The notes: generated by a model not told the origin, from the letters alone. A DNA stretch of 40,984 nt from Gracilibacter sp. (GCA_024637055.1 JAGXFZ010000126.1:1-40984); one strand, 5' to 3'; counted from the first letter of the stretch, positions 14,909 through 23,700 are shown. A program made the numbers and translations.

Positions 14909-16249
14909 ATGAGTGTAGAGTTAGAAAACAAACCTCCAGTGAGCGGAGGCGGCGGAGGCTGGTCCGAGCTTTGGAAGAAGGAAGACTGGTGGGCGGTATG
15001 GGTAGGAATCATTTTCCTAGCAGGTGCATTGCTCGCTTGGCTCAGTAAACCAGTAATACCTAAAAGATGGGGAAATGATGATATTCCAAGTATAGTTGGA
15101 TCCATCACCTCCAGTATGATCCCCGGAATGATCTTAACAGGCATAATTCTATTAGCGTTTTTTACGCTAGCTATCAGATTTTCTGAGAAAGAAAGCACTT
15201 CCAAATTCATGATCGCGTTTCCTATAATTTTTGGTTTAGCTATAGTTGCAGAACTACTCGGAAACTACGCTCCATTAAGACACTATGGAGTTAACAGTGT
15301 CATTTGGGCTTTGGTTATTGGACTTGTAATTAGTAATACTATTAGAACCCCTAAGGTTTTCCAAGGTGCTGTACGTACAGAACTCTATATTAAAACTGGT
15401 CTCGTTCTTTTGGGAGCCAGCATCCTGTTCGACCGCTTATTAACAATGGGTGTTATGGGTCTTGGAGTTGCCTGGTGTGTTACCCCAATCGTTTTGATCT
15501 CTATGTACTGGTTCTCCCAGAAAGTTCTCAAAATGCATAATGAGAGAGGGTTAGCAATAACTCTTGCAGCTGCAACATCTGTTTGTGGAGTTTCAGCAGC
15601 GATAGCAGCTGGATCAGCAGCTAAGGCTAAGAAAGAAGAAATTTCCTTAGCTATTTCGGTTTCTCTGATCTTTACTGTAATCATGATGGTTGCAATGCCT
15701 GCTCTTGTCAAACTATTTGGCTTAGACCCCGCGGTGGGTGGAGCTTGGCTTGGTGGAACTATTGACGCGACAGGAGCAGTTGTCGCAGCAGGAGCTGTGC
15801 TCGGTCCAGAAGCTATGGAAGTAGCTGCAGTTGTAAAAATGGTTCAAAACATACTCATTGGATTCATCGCTTTCGGTATTGCCATATTCTTCGTAATGCG
15901 TTATGAAGGTAAATCTGCTGGTCAAGCTAATGTTGGCGTGAAAGAAATCTGGATTAGAATGCCTAAGTTTATCATCGGATTCATGGGCGCTTCCATTGTC
16001 TTTACACTACTCATCCCAACAGAAGCTGCTGATAGAGCGATTAGTATCGCTAATGGATGGCGTGGATTCTTGTTTACCCTTGCGTTTATTAGTATAGGTC
16101 TAGAAAGTAACTTTAAGGATATGGCGAAACTTGTTAGTGGCGGAAAACCGCTAACCCTTTATATAGTTGGTCAAACCTTTAACATCTTCCTTACACTGAT
16201 TGCTGCTTACATCTTCTTTAGCGGCAGATTCTTTACCCTTCCATTCTAA
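14909..16249 (+). CDS. YeiH-family (PSE) putative sulfate exporter
   Basis: A 446-residue integral membrane protein. After a glycine-rich N-terminus (SGGGGGW) and an amphipathic Trp-rich stretch come about ten to eleven membrane spans. The family signature regions are GLVLLGASILFDRLLTMG, AAATSVCGVSAAIAAG, WLGGTIDATGAVVAAGAV and FISIGLESNFKDMAKL, typical of the YeiH/UPF0324 'conserved integral membrane protein 698' group. The family is annotated as putative sulfate exporters; direction and substrate are not firmly established. AAGGAGG precedes the ATG. Lying at the head of a sulfite-reduction region, it may move sulfate, sulfite or another sulfur oxyanion (inference). Confidence 0.85.
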   Translation: MSVELENKPPVSGGGGGWSELWKKEDWWAVWVGIIFLAGALLAWLSKPVIPKRWGNDDIPSIVGSITSSMIPGMILTGIILLAFFTLAIRFSEKESTSKFMIAFPIIFGLAIVAELLGNYAPLRHYGVNSVIWALVIGLVISNTIRTPKVFQGAVRTELYIKTGLVLLGASILFDRLLTMGVMGLGVAWCVTPIVLISMYWFSQKVLKMHNERGLAITLAAATSVCGVSAAIAAGSAAKAKKEEISLAISVSLIFTVIMMVAMPALVKLFGLDPAVGGAWLGGTIDATGAVVAAGAVLGPEAMEVAAVVKMVQNILIGFIAFGIAIFFVMRYEGKSAGQANVGVKEIWIRMPKFIIGFMGASIVFTLLIPTEAADRAISIANGWRGFLFTLAFISIGLESNFKDMAKLVSGGKPLTLYIVGQTFNIFLTLIAAYIFFSGRFFTLPF

Positions 16250-16275
16250 AGTATTTCTTTAACCTTAAAATTTCA

Positions 16276-16302
16276 ACTCCCCCTATTTTTGATAGGGGGA
16301 GT
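16276..16302 (+). terminator. Hairpin between the exporter gene and the small membrane-protein gene
   Basis: A perfect 11-bp stem ACTCCCCCTAT/ATAGGGGGAGT around TTTTG, followed by TGCTTCTCT. The T-tract is imperfect, so it may be a partial terminator that lowers expression of the next gene rather than a full stop. Confidence 0.55.
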
Positions 16303-16332
16303 GCTTCTCTAAAAAAAAATGAGGTAATGAAA

Positions 16333-16551
16333 ATGAATGAAGAAAAAGTTCCAATCATGACATCCGTACCCAGGTGGTTTAAAGTTTTTAATGCACTTGC
16401 CTTGACAGTAATTTTGTCATGCTCAGGTTATATCGTAGTTAATAAAATTGGTGACTCGCATAATACCACATCTGGTGCTGGAGATATCTGGTGGGTCGAT
16501 GCTCCTGAAATAACAGAAAGCTACCAGGCGGTTATGGAGAAAAAGAAATAG
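16333..16551 (+). CDS. Small single-span membrane protein
   Basis: A 72-residue protein of unrecognised family. The ATG at 16333 is preferred over the in-frame ATG at 16327 because GAGGT lies 7 bp before it and only 1 bp before the other. Layout: short charged inner N-terminus (NEEKVPIMTSVPRWFK), one membrane span (about 16-38, ending SGYIVVNKIG), then an outer tail with GDIWWVDAPEITESY. It is downstream of the YeiH-type gene behind a weak hairpin and ahead of a strong terminator, so probably the second gene of a two-gene unit and possibly a transporter accessory subunit. That role is a guess from position. Confidence 0.7.
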   Translation: MNEEKVPIMTSVPRWFKVFNALALTVILSCSGYIVVNKIGDSHNTTSGAGDIWWVDAPEITESYQAVMEKKK

Positions 16552-16611
16552 GAACATAAAGGGACACGTCTCGACGAAATTATTAATTTTTATAATGAAA
16601 TTGATTATAAT

Positions 16612-16653
16612 GGGGCAACTTAAGGCGACGACCAAATGAGTTGCCCCTGTTTT
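16612..16653 (+). terminator. Intrinsic terminator after the small membrane-protein gene
   Basis: A perfect 9-bp GC-containing stem GGGGCAACT/AGTTGCCCC (16612-16620 and 16639-16647) with an 18-base loop, followed by TGTTTTTTT. It cleanly ends the exporter/small-protein unit 60 bp after the stop codon. Confidence 0.78.
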
Positions 16654-16771
16654 TTTCGGACAAAGGAATATTCGTATTTCTAATCATCATCATTGCAAAT
16701 GGTAATTTTACAGAGCTTTACGAAGAAGTTAAACTAATTTTAGATTTGATTCTACATGTGGAGGGCTCAAT

Positions 16772-17890
16772 TTGAAGATAAGAATGATAGGTATTGACTA
16801 TAGTACGGCGATACTTTCCCAACGGGAGATATTTGCTTTCTCTACAGTTCAGGCACAAGAGGCGATGCAAAGTGTTATAGATATCTATGATGTTAAGGGC
16901 TGTGTCATCGTATCTACCTGCAACCGGACAGAAATATATATTTGTGAGGATAACAACAGGCAGACGGATTTAGCTACTGTATTGTGTGGCTTGAAGGAAG
17001 TCTGCCTTGAAAAGTATAAAGATTTACTAACTGCCAGAGAAGGAATAGAAGCTGTACGCCATTTATTTGAAACAGCTTGTGGGCTTAATTCTCAGATTTG
17101 GGGCGAGGATCAGATTCTCACCCAAATTAAGGCCTCTATCGAAGCGGCTAGAAATGTGCAAACGGCAAATGAAGTGATGGAAAAGCTATTCCAGAACGCA
17201 ATAACTTCTGCCAAGAAAATAAAATCAACGGTAAGGCTGACTTCTTATGATCCATCTGTAGCAACAAAAGCACTCGATATCACAAAGTCACAGTACCCTA
17301 GTTTAATCGGACTTAAATGTCTTGTTTTGGGTAACGGAGAAATGAGCAAAATGATGTCTTCCATGCTTGCTGAGTGCGGGGCCCAAGTGACAGTAACTTT
17401 AAGAAAATATAAAGATAAAACAAGTCTAGTTCCTGAAGGGTGTATAGCGGTCAATTATGAGCACCGTCTTGCGGAGATAGAACAAGCAGACTTAATTATA
17501 AGTGCTACCTCCAGTCCTCACTACACCATCAAGCTTGAAGATGTTTCCACTATCTTGGCCGACAGGAAGCAGAGAGTATTCATCGACCTAGCGGTCCCTA
17601 GGGATATCGATCCCCAAATCGTTGAATATGATAACCTTGTCCTGTTCGATATAGAAAGCTTGGGTGGTTTGAAGCGGACTGAGTCTTGTAATAGATCATT
17701 ATTAGCCGCTAAACAAATTATTGATAAATATATTGATAAGTTTATCAAGTGGAACAAAGTAAGAGAGAGTCTGCCATTAATAAGCAATACAGTTAGTGAT
17801 ATATCTGAATCAATAAAGAAGAAGAACCTTCAAGACATTGAATATAGTCTCAAAGTAGAATATAGCTACCAAAAATGGAGCGTGCTATAA
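16772..17890 (+). CDS. hemA: Glutamyl-tRNA reductase, shortened (probable 3' frameshift)
   Basis: Reduces glutamyl-tRNA to glutamate-1-semialdehyde with NADPH, the first step of tetrapyrrole (siroheme, heme, cobamide) synthesis. The TTG start at 16772 follows GGAGGG. The catalytic domain has the nucleophile C50 in VSTCNRTEIY; NADPH domain about 155-305 (LVLGNGEMSKMM, SATSSPHYTI, FIDLAVPRDIDP). It stops at 372 residues, about 40-70 short of usual, within the C-terminal dimerisation domain. At an A5 run (17871-17875) one extra A would continue as KMERAIKDPTTYL and on to a TAA at 17980-17982 (about 403 residues), which looks more like a normal ending. So the gene may be slightly broken, frameshifted in sequencing, or read by slippage. 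Placement before the dsr genes fits siroheme supply. Confidence 0.85.
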   Translation: MKIRMIGIDYSTAILSQREIFAFSTVQAQEAMQSVIDIYDVKGCVIVSTCNRTEIYICEDNNRQTDLATVLCGLKEVCLEKYKDLLTAREGIEAVRHLFETACGLNSQIWGEDQILTQIKASIEAARNVQTANEVMEKLFQNAITSAKKIKSTVRLTSYDPSVATKALDITKSQYPSLIGLKCLVLGNGEMSKMMSSMLAECGAQVTVTLRKYKDKTSLVPEGCIAVNYEHRLAEIEQADLIISATSSPHYTIKLEDVSTILADRKQRVFIDLAVPRDIDPQIVEYDNLVLFDIESLGGLKRTESCNRSLLAAKQIIDKYIDKFIKWNKVRESLPLISNTVSDISESIKKKNLQDIEYSLKVEYSYQKWSVL

Positions 17891-17913
17891 AGGATCCAAC
17901 GACTTATCTATCT

Positions 17914-17953
17914 ATTGTCTTTTCTAATGGCTATCATCAAAAAAGACAATTTT
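17914..17953 (+). terminator. Weak hairpin after hemA
   Basis: A perfect 10-bp stem ATTGTCTTTT/AAAAGACAAT (17914-17923 and 17941-17950) with a 17-base loop, then TTTACA. AT-rich and with a short T-tract, so only a weak terminator. It would lie inside the alternative-frame extension of hemA. Confidence 0.4.
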
Positions 17954-18040
17954 ACATAGTCTTTGTACTAACTTACACTTAATGTAGAAAATGTAATAAT
18001 ACGCGACTAGTGAACAATTACCGTAAAGGAGGAGAAAAAT

Positions 18041-18892
18041 TTGGTTCTTTCAATATATGTTATTTTATCGGTCTTATGTTTTATCGGTTTTTCCTCATAT
18101 AAAGCTTGGAAATACGCTACCATGCCTATGCATAGTCGCCTTGATCTTTATCCTGTACCCAAAGAAGCGGGTAGAGCTGAATATGGAGGCTCCTATTATG
18201 AAGAAACGGAATGGTGGGCTAAACCCAGAAAAGTATCTCACCTTGGCGAAATCAAAGATATGTTAATGGAAATGCTTTTCATCAAGAAACTATTCCAAAA
18301 CCAAAGAAAACTTTGGTGGCCGTCTTACTCCTTCCACTTGGGGATTTACTTCTTATTTGCCTGGACTATTCTATTGGTGATCAGTGTAGCGTGGCCGGCA
18401 ACTTTTATTGTATATCTAACTTCTTTTGTCGGTATCGTCGGCTTTATCTTAGCTTTTGTAGGAAATGTAGTCCTGCTCATGCACAGAGTATTTGAACAAG
18501 ATCTGAAAAAGTATACTACTCCCCAAGAGTACTTTAATCTGATCCTAATCCTCGCTGTCCTAGTGACTGGTATTTATGCCTGGAGCGGCAGTATGATATC
18601 TGGACAGGCTGGACAAACGGTTGGACAGTTAATCTCTTTGCAAGCATTAGAAGTTGGACCAGCTCTCACTATCCACTTGGTTTTGCTAGGATTTATGTTT
18701 TTTTACATACCGTTAAGCAAAATGAATCATTACATCGGAAAATACTTCACGTTTCATAAAGTATTGTGGGACAATGACCCAAATCTGCCAGGTAGTAAGG
18801 TGGAACAAGATTTACAGGAAGCTGCAGCTAATCCGCCGAAAACAAAATGGTCTGCTCCTCACATGAATGAAGGGAGAGATTTAAATGCGTAA
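18041..18892 (+). CDS. DsrM-like membrane cytochrome b subunit (first copy)
   Basis: A 283-residue NarI/DsrM-type membrane protein that would oxidise menaquinol and pass electrons via heme b to its DsrK-like partner. TTG start at 18041 behind AGGAGG. One N-terminal span (1-22), a long polar loop (24-92, WW-rich), then four spans (about 97-120, 122-147, 166-183, 209-228). Candidate heme-ligand histidines in spans: H99, H148, H212, H230. It overlaps the next gene by 8 bp. Longer than the second DsrM in this locus (241 residues) and different in its N-terminal loop and C-terminal tail, so a paralogue, not a recent duplicate. Confidence 0.82.
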   Translation: MVLSIYVILSVLCFIGFSSYKAWKYATMPMHSRLDLYPVPKEAGRAEYGGSYYEETEWWAKPRKVSHLGEIKDMLMEMLFIKKLFQNQRKLWWPSYSFHLGIYFLFAWTILLVISVAWPATFIVYLTSFVGIVGFILAFVGNVVLLMHRVFEQDLKKYTTPQEYFNLILILAVLVTGIYAWSGSMISGQAGQTVGQLISLQALEVGPALTIHLVLLGFMFFYIPLSKMNHYIGKYFTFHKVLWDNDPNLPGSKVEQDLQEAAANPPKTKWSAPHMNEGRDLNA

Positions 18893-20501
18893 ATCAGCGG
18901 ATTTAAAACCTAATGATATAAGCAAACCAGTCGACCAACTTATACAAGTTGACTCACTGAAGACTTTGCCTGGTCCTTATAGCAAGGACGGTATGGAACC
19001 GGATTTCACAGAACCAAAAGAAGCCTGGAAGTCAAAATACTGTACTTCACTAGACGGTTTTGTAGGTATAGATACCCTCGTCAGACCATCAAGTCCTGAG
19101 GAAGAAGATGAATTCGTTCGCAAATTTATCAGTGGTCTGGAAAAAGTATTTGCCGACAGTAATAACAATTTCCTCCAACCTGTACAACTCACTATGGATT
19201 ATTGTGCCAAGTGCAATACCTGTTCTGAGGCCTGTCATGTTTTTGAAGCTACGAACCACAACGAACTTTACAGACCTATCTACCGTTCTGAGGTCTTACG
19301 TAAAATTTACAAAAAGCACTTTACAACCAGCGGTAAGCTGCTAGGCAGCGTTGTTGGTGCAGATATAGATGTCAACTGGGAGAGCATTGCTCGTCTTGGG
19401 GAGCTTGCCTATCGCTGTAATCTCTGTCGACGCTGTGCCCAGACTTGTCCGCTCGGTCTGGATAATGCCCTTATGGCACGCGAGATTCGTAAAATATTCA
19501 GCCAAGAGATGGGGATTGCCCCTACTCCGTTGCATACCAAAGGCTCCATGCTCCAGTTACAAACTGGCTCCTCGACAGGAATCAATAAAGCTGCCCTTCT
19601 GGATATGTTGGAATTTATCGAAGAAGATATCGAAGAAAAAACAGGTCGCAAAATTAAAATACCCATGGATAAAAAGGGAGCAGATATCCTCTTAACCCAC
19701 AATGCTGGGGAATTTATGGCTTGGCCTGAAAATCCAGCAGCATTTGCAATCCTTTTTGAGGAAGCGGGTCTGGATTGGACACTAAGTAGTTCAATGATCG
19801 GTTACGACAATGTGAACTATGGTCTATGGTACGACGATAGCCAAGCAAAAAAAGTTGCCTTACAGCAGTTTCAGGCTGCCAAAGAACTGGGGGTCAGACG
19901 TATCATTATCGGAGAATGCGGTCATGCCCATAAAGCAGCAGCAGTAAGCGCCGATCGCATGACATCAGGAGATAACAAAGTGCCAGTGGAGAGCTTCCTC
20001 CCACTATTATGGGAGTTAGTGGAGACCAAGCGTCTGAAGTTTGATCCTGAGAAGAATAACTTCCCAGTAACCCTGCACGACCCTTGTAACTTTGTTCGGC
20101 AGATGGGTATTGTTCAGCCACAAAGAAATATCCTGAAAGCGATTTGTCCTCAATTTAGGGAAATGACTCCGCATGGCGTTAATAATTACTGCTGTGGGGG
20201 CGGAAGCGGCTTTGCTATTATGCAGTCTCAAAACTTTGCAGAATTTCGCAATAAGGTTAGTGCTCGGAAGAAGTTCGAACAAATTATCTCAGCCTTTGGC
20301 GATGAGTTTGAGAATCCGGACATTATCAAATATGTATGTGCTCCCTGTTCTAACTGCAAAGGAACAATTAGAGATATGTTTGAGTTCTATGAAGCTACTG
20401 CTAAGTTTAATGTACACTACGGTGGCTTAGTAGAACTAATGGTCAATGCCCTCGTTAGCCAAAAAGAACCTTTCTTGACGTTCGAGGAAGATGAATTCTA
20501 G
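18885..20501 (+). CDS. DsrK/HdrD-like Fe-S protein (first copy, extended N-terminus)
   Basis: A 538-residue heterodisulfide-reductase-D-like subunit. Two [4Fe-4S] motifs: C107-x2-C110-x2-C113-x3-C117 and C178-x2-C181-x2-C184-x3-C188. A CCG domain binding the catalytic noncubane cluster has C401, C436-C437 (NYCCGGGSG) and C485-x2-C488. Compared with the second DsrK it has about 53 extra N-terminal residues and 47 rather than 34 residues between CC and the final CxxC. It should reduce a disulfide or trisulfide such as DsrC-S3 at the inner membrane face with the DsrM-like partner, but these differences leave room for another disulfide substrate. Forms a tight pair with the upstream gene. Confidence 0.85.
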   Translation: MRKSADLKPNDISKPVDQLIQVDSLKTLPGPYSKDGMEPDFTEPKEAWKSKYCTSLDGFVGIDTLVRPSSPEEEDEFVRKFISGLEKVFADSNNNFLQPVQLTMDYCAKCNTCSEACHVFEATNHNELYRPIYRSEVLRKIYKKHFTTSGKLLGSVVGADIDVNWESIARLGELAYRCNLCRRCAQTCPLGLDNALMAREIRKIFSQEMGIAPTPLHTKGSMLQLQTGSSTGINKAALLDMLEFIEEDIEEKTGRKIKIPMDKKGADILLTHNAGEFMAWPENPAAFAILFEEAGLDWTLSSSMIGYDNVNYGLWYDDSQAKKVALQQFQAAKELGVRRIIIGECGHAHKAAAVSADRMTSGDNKVPVESFLPLLWELVETKRLKFDPEKNNFPVTLHDPCNFVRQMGIVQPQRNILKAICPQFREMTPHGVNNYCCGGGSGFAIMQSQNFAEFRNKVSARKKFEQIISAFGDEFENPDIIKYVCAPCSNCKGTIRDMFEFYEATAKFNVHYGGLVELMVNALVSQKEPFLTFEEDEF

Positions 20502-20548
20502 ACATGGATGACAGGAAAGTGGACTTCGATGAGGAGGTGTAATCCTTT

Positions 20549-22222
20549 ATGAGGGTAGTAATTATTGGCGGGGTCGCCACCGGCCCGAAGGTGGCAGCTA
20601 GATTGAGAAGGTTGCGACCGGATGCCGACATCACCGTTATTGAACAAGGAGAACTCATTTCTTACGGGAGCTGCGGCTTACCGCTCTACCTCGGAAATCT
20701 TGTACCTGACATGATGGAACTCATGATGACTTCATCGGGCAGCGTTCGTGACCCTGATTATTTTCATCATACAAAACAAGTAAAAGTCCTTAACAATACC
20801 CGGGCAGAAGAGATTGATAGAATAAATAAAACTGTCAAGATACGTAATTTAGTTCACAATCAGCAAGACGCACTGCCTTATGACTATTTAGTTTTAGCAA
20901 CCGGAGGGAGCCCAGCAGTTCCGTCTCTTCCCGGTACAGATTTGCCAAATGTATTCACTTTGCACCATCCCAAAGATGCTCAGGCTTTACGAGAGTCGGT
21001 TCGTAGTAAGAAGTTAAAGCATATCACCATTATCGGTGCTGGCTTAATTGGAATAGAAGCTGCGGATGCATTATTTAGTCCCCGTGTAAAAGTAACCTTG
21101 TGTGAAGCCCAACCTCAGATTTTACCCAAATTATTAGATGCTGATATGGCCGCTCTGGTAGAGAAAGAAGTCCGTAATAGAGGAGTCGAAGTCCTTCTAT
21201 CGTGCCAGGTACGAAGTCTAATAGCAGGAGATAATGGTGCTGTTGCCCTAGTTGAAACGACTGACGGTGTGATAGAGACCGACGCAGTCATCTTGGCTAT
21301 CGGTACACGCCCTACAGTTGAACTCGCTCGTGCTGCCGGGATAGAACTAGGAGTTACCGGAGCGATTAAAGTCAATTCTCATTTACAGACCGAAGATCCA
21401 TCGATTTATGCCGGAGGAGACTGCGTAGAAAATTATGATCTCCTTTCAGGACAGCCTGTTTACTCTCCATTAGCATCTACAGCTAATAAACACGGAAGGA
21501 TTATTGCTGACAATATTTCCGGCAGAGATTCTAAGTTCCCAGGAGTAAACGAGACATCAGTTCTGCAGTGTTTTGAATATAATATTGGTCGGACCGGATT
21601 AGGAGAAGAAGAGGCTCGCAAACATGGTTTTGATGTGAGTAGTGTTATTATTTCCGGTTTTGATAATACCCATTATTATCCGATGCATGAGAAGGTCAAG
21701 CTTAAATTGATTGCAGATAAAAGTTCATGTCGGGTCTTAGGCGCCCAGGTTGTCGGAGCAGGTGAAGCTATCAAGCGTTTAGATGTTTTGGTTACAGCCA
21801 TGAAATATGGAGCTACGCTTGAAGATATTGCAAATTTAGATTTGGGATATGCTCCTCCGTTCTCAACCGCAATTGATTTGGTAGCCCATGCTGCCAATGC
21901 TTTGAGTAATAAAATCAGTGGTTTAATTCACAGCGTCTCAGGAGCTGAGCTATCAACCTACTTAGCGGATTATAAAAATTTATATATTATTGATATCAGG
22001 ACATCCGAAGAAATCCAAAGTACGCCAATCCCTTACAAAAATAAAATAGAAATCCCGCTTAGTGAACTAGCTATAAGGTGGGGAGAACTACCAACCCAGG
22101 CTAAGCTTATCACAGTTTGCGAACTGGGGGTTCGAAGCTACGAAGCTGCTTGCATGCTTCAAGGCAAGGGGTTGTCCGGTGTGTCCTATCTGGAAGGGGG
22201 ACTCTCAATCTTAGATACATAA
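20549..22222 (+). CDS. CoA-disulfide reductase-like flavoprotein fused to rhodanese
   Basis: A 557-residue fusion of the NADH-dependent persulfide/polysulfide reductase (Npsr, CoADR-Rhd) type. FAD loop IIGGVATGPKVAARLRR (5-21); redox cysteine C42 in SYGSCGLPLYLGN, the single-Cys site that binds CoA; NAD loop IIGAGLIGIEAADALF; FAD contact IYAGGDCVENYD. The rhodanese domain (about 460-557) has active loop CELGVR with C524. Known members reduce persulfide, polysulfide or elemental sulfur with NAD(P)H and CoA. Strong AGGAGGTG before the ATG. It lies between the first DsrMK-like pair and ferredoxin-dsrAB on one apparent transcript, suggesting handling of sulfane sulfur formed around sulfite reduction (inference). 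Confidence 0.88.
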   Translation: MRVVIIGGVATGPKVAARLRRLRPDADITVIEQGELISYGSCGLPLYLGNLVPDMMELMMTSSGSVRDPDYFHHTKQVKVLNNTRAEEIDRINKTVKIRNLVHNQQDALPYDYLVLATGGSPAVPSLPGTDLPNVFTLHHPKDAQALRESVRSKKLKHITIIGAGLIGIEAADALFSPRVKVTLCEAQPQILPKLLDADMAALVEKEVRNRGVEVLLSCQVRSLIAGDNGAVALVETTDGVIETDAVILAIGTRPTVELARAAGIELGVTGAIKVNSHLQTEDPSIYAGGDCVENYDLLSGQPVYSPLASTANKHGRIIADNISGRDSKFPGVNETSVLQCFEYNIGRTGLGEEEARKHGFDVSSVIISGFDNTHYYPMHEKVKLKLIADKSSCRVLGAQVVGAGEAIKRLDVLVTAMKYGATLEDIANLDLGYAPPFSTAIDLVAHAANALSNKISGLIHSVSGAELSTYLADYKNLYIIDIRTSEEIQSTPIPYKNKIEIPLSELAIRWGELPTQAKLITVCELGVRSYEAACMLQGKGLSGVSYLEGGLSILDT

Positions 22223-22260
22223 TTTAATATTGAGAAAAGTAATTATTGGGAGGTGATATA

Positions 22261-22449
22261 GTGTTTATTGTTACAATCAATGACGAGGAATGTTCAGGCT
22301 GCGATGCTTGTACAGAAAGCTGCCCAGCTAAAATTCTTAGTTTTGTTGATGGGAAAGCGGTAGTCACCGGAGATGAAAGCGAATGTATGGGATGTGAATC
22401 TTGTATTGTTGTATGCCCAACAGGGGCAATATCCATAATGGAAATTTAA
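22261..22449 (+). CDS. 2[4Fe-4S] ferredoxin
   Basis: A 62-residue bacterial-type ferredoxin. GTG at 22261 is chosen because GGGAGGTG is just before it; the in-frame TTG further out would overlap that site. Two cluster motifs: CSGCDACTESC and CMGCESCIVVCP, each followed by the usual Pro (CP). It sits 31 bp upstream of dsrA, so it is a natural candidate electron donor to the ferredoxin domains of DsrA/DsrB, or an acceptor for the upstream flavoprotein. Confidence 0.92.
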   Translation: MFIVTINDEECSGCDACTESCPAKILSFVDGKAVVTGDESECMGCESCIVVCPTGAISIMEI

Positions 22450-22479
22450 ATTACTATTAAAGAAATAGGAGGTTGTACC

Positions 22480-23673
22480 ATGACAGAAAAGAAGACCCCG
22501 CAACTAGATGAATTAGAAAAAGGTCAATGGCCAAGCTTTGTAACTGAAATTAAAAAAGCTGCGGCAACAAACGCTGCCTCTGAAGACCTACTTCATCTCT
22601 TAGAAAGATCTTATGAAGACAGAATAGGCCATTGGAAACATGGTGGGATCGTTGGCGTAAGAGGATACGGCGGTGGAGTTATCGGCCGTTATACAGATCT
22701 TCCTGAAGAATACCCCAATCTTGCAGAATTCCATACCATTCGTTTAGCTCAGCCAGCAGGATGGTTCTATGACTCAAAAGCCCTACGTTCCATTTGTGAT
22801 ATCTGGGAAAAACATGGCAGTGGCTTAACCAACTTCCATGGATCAACAGGAGATATCATCATGTTAGGAACCACTACTGATCACATTCAACCAGCTTTTG
22901 ATGAGTTCAGTGAAGCAGGATTTGACCTTGGTGGATCCGGTTCAGACTTAAGATCACCTAGCTGCTGTGTAGGACCAGCTCGTTGTGAATATGCTTGCTA
23001 TGATACTTTAGAAGCTTGTCACAATATTACTAATGAATACCAAGATGAAATCCATCGCCCAATGTGGCCATATAAATTTAAGATTAAATTTTCCGGTTGT
23101 GCCAATGACTGCACAGCATCTATCGCTCGTTCAGACTGTTCTGTAATTGGAACTTGGCGTGATACCATCCAAATCGATCAGGATGCCGTCAAACAATATG
23201 CCGCAGATGGCCTGGATATTCAAGACCGTGTCTGTGATAAATGTCCAACCCGTTGCTTGAAGTTTAATAGTGAAACTAAAGAACTTACCGTCATCGGTGA
23301 AGACTGTACCCGCTGCATGCACTGCATCAATTACATGCCTAAAGCCATCCGCGCTGGCAAAGTTAAAGGAGCTACCATTCTGTTTGGCGGAAAATCCACT
23401 ATTGTTCAATCAGCTTTCATGTCTTGGGTTATCGTTCCTTTCATGAAAATGGAAAGTGAAGATGATTTTGCAGAATTCAAAGACTTAATGGGTCGCGTCT
23501 GGGAATGGTGGGATGAAAACGGTAAAACCCGTGAGCGTATCGGTGAAACTATCTATAGATTAGGTATGGGCAAGTTCTTACGTGAATGTGAGTTGCCACC
23601 TGTACCGCAAATGGTATTCCGTCCTCGTGCTAATCCATATGTATTCTGGCCACAAGACGAAATCATAAAATAA
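22480..23673 (+). CDS. dsrA: Dissimilatory sulfite reductase alpha subunit
   Basis: A 397-residue subunit of DsrAB, which reduces sulfite by four electrons while loading sulfur on DsrC. The siroheme-[4Fe-4S] motif is C163-x5-C169 (CCVGPARCEYAC) and C207-x3-C211 (SGCANDC). An inserted ferredoxin domain follows: C252-x2-C255-x3-C259 and C276-x2-C279-x2-C282. Length is typical for Gram-positive DsrA. AGGAGG site; 27 bp to dsrB. The codon choice here and in dsrB is noticeably more C-ending (CGT, ATC, ACC) than in flanking genes, consistent with high expression. Confidence 0.98.
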   Translation: MTEKKTPQLDELEKGQWPSFVTEIKKAAATNAASEDLLHLLERSYEDRIGHWKHGGIVGVRGYGGGVIGRYTDLPEEYPNLAEFHTIRLAQPAGWFYDSKALRSICDIWEKHGSGLTNFHGSTGDIIMLGTTTDHIQPAFDEFSEAGFDLGGSGSDLRSPSCCVGPARCEYACYDTLEACHNITNEYQDEIHRPMWPYKFKIKFSGCANDCTASIARSDCSVIGTWRDTIQIDQDAVKQYAADGLDIQDRVCDKCPTRCLKFNSETKELTVIGEDCTRCMHCINYMPKAIRAGKVKGATILFGGKSTIVQSAFMSWVIVPFMKMESEDDFAEFKDLMGRVWEWWDENGKTRERIGETIYRLGMGKFLRECELPPVPQMVFRPRANPYVFWPQDEIIK

Positions 23674-23700
23674 ATTGAGAAAAGAAGAGGTGGATAATAA

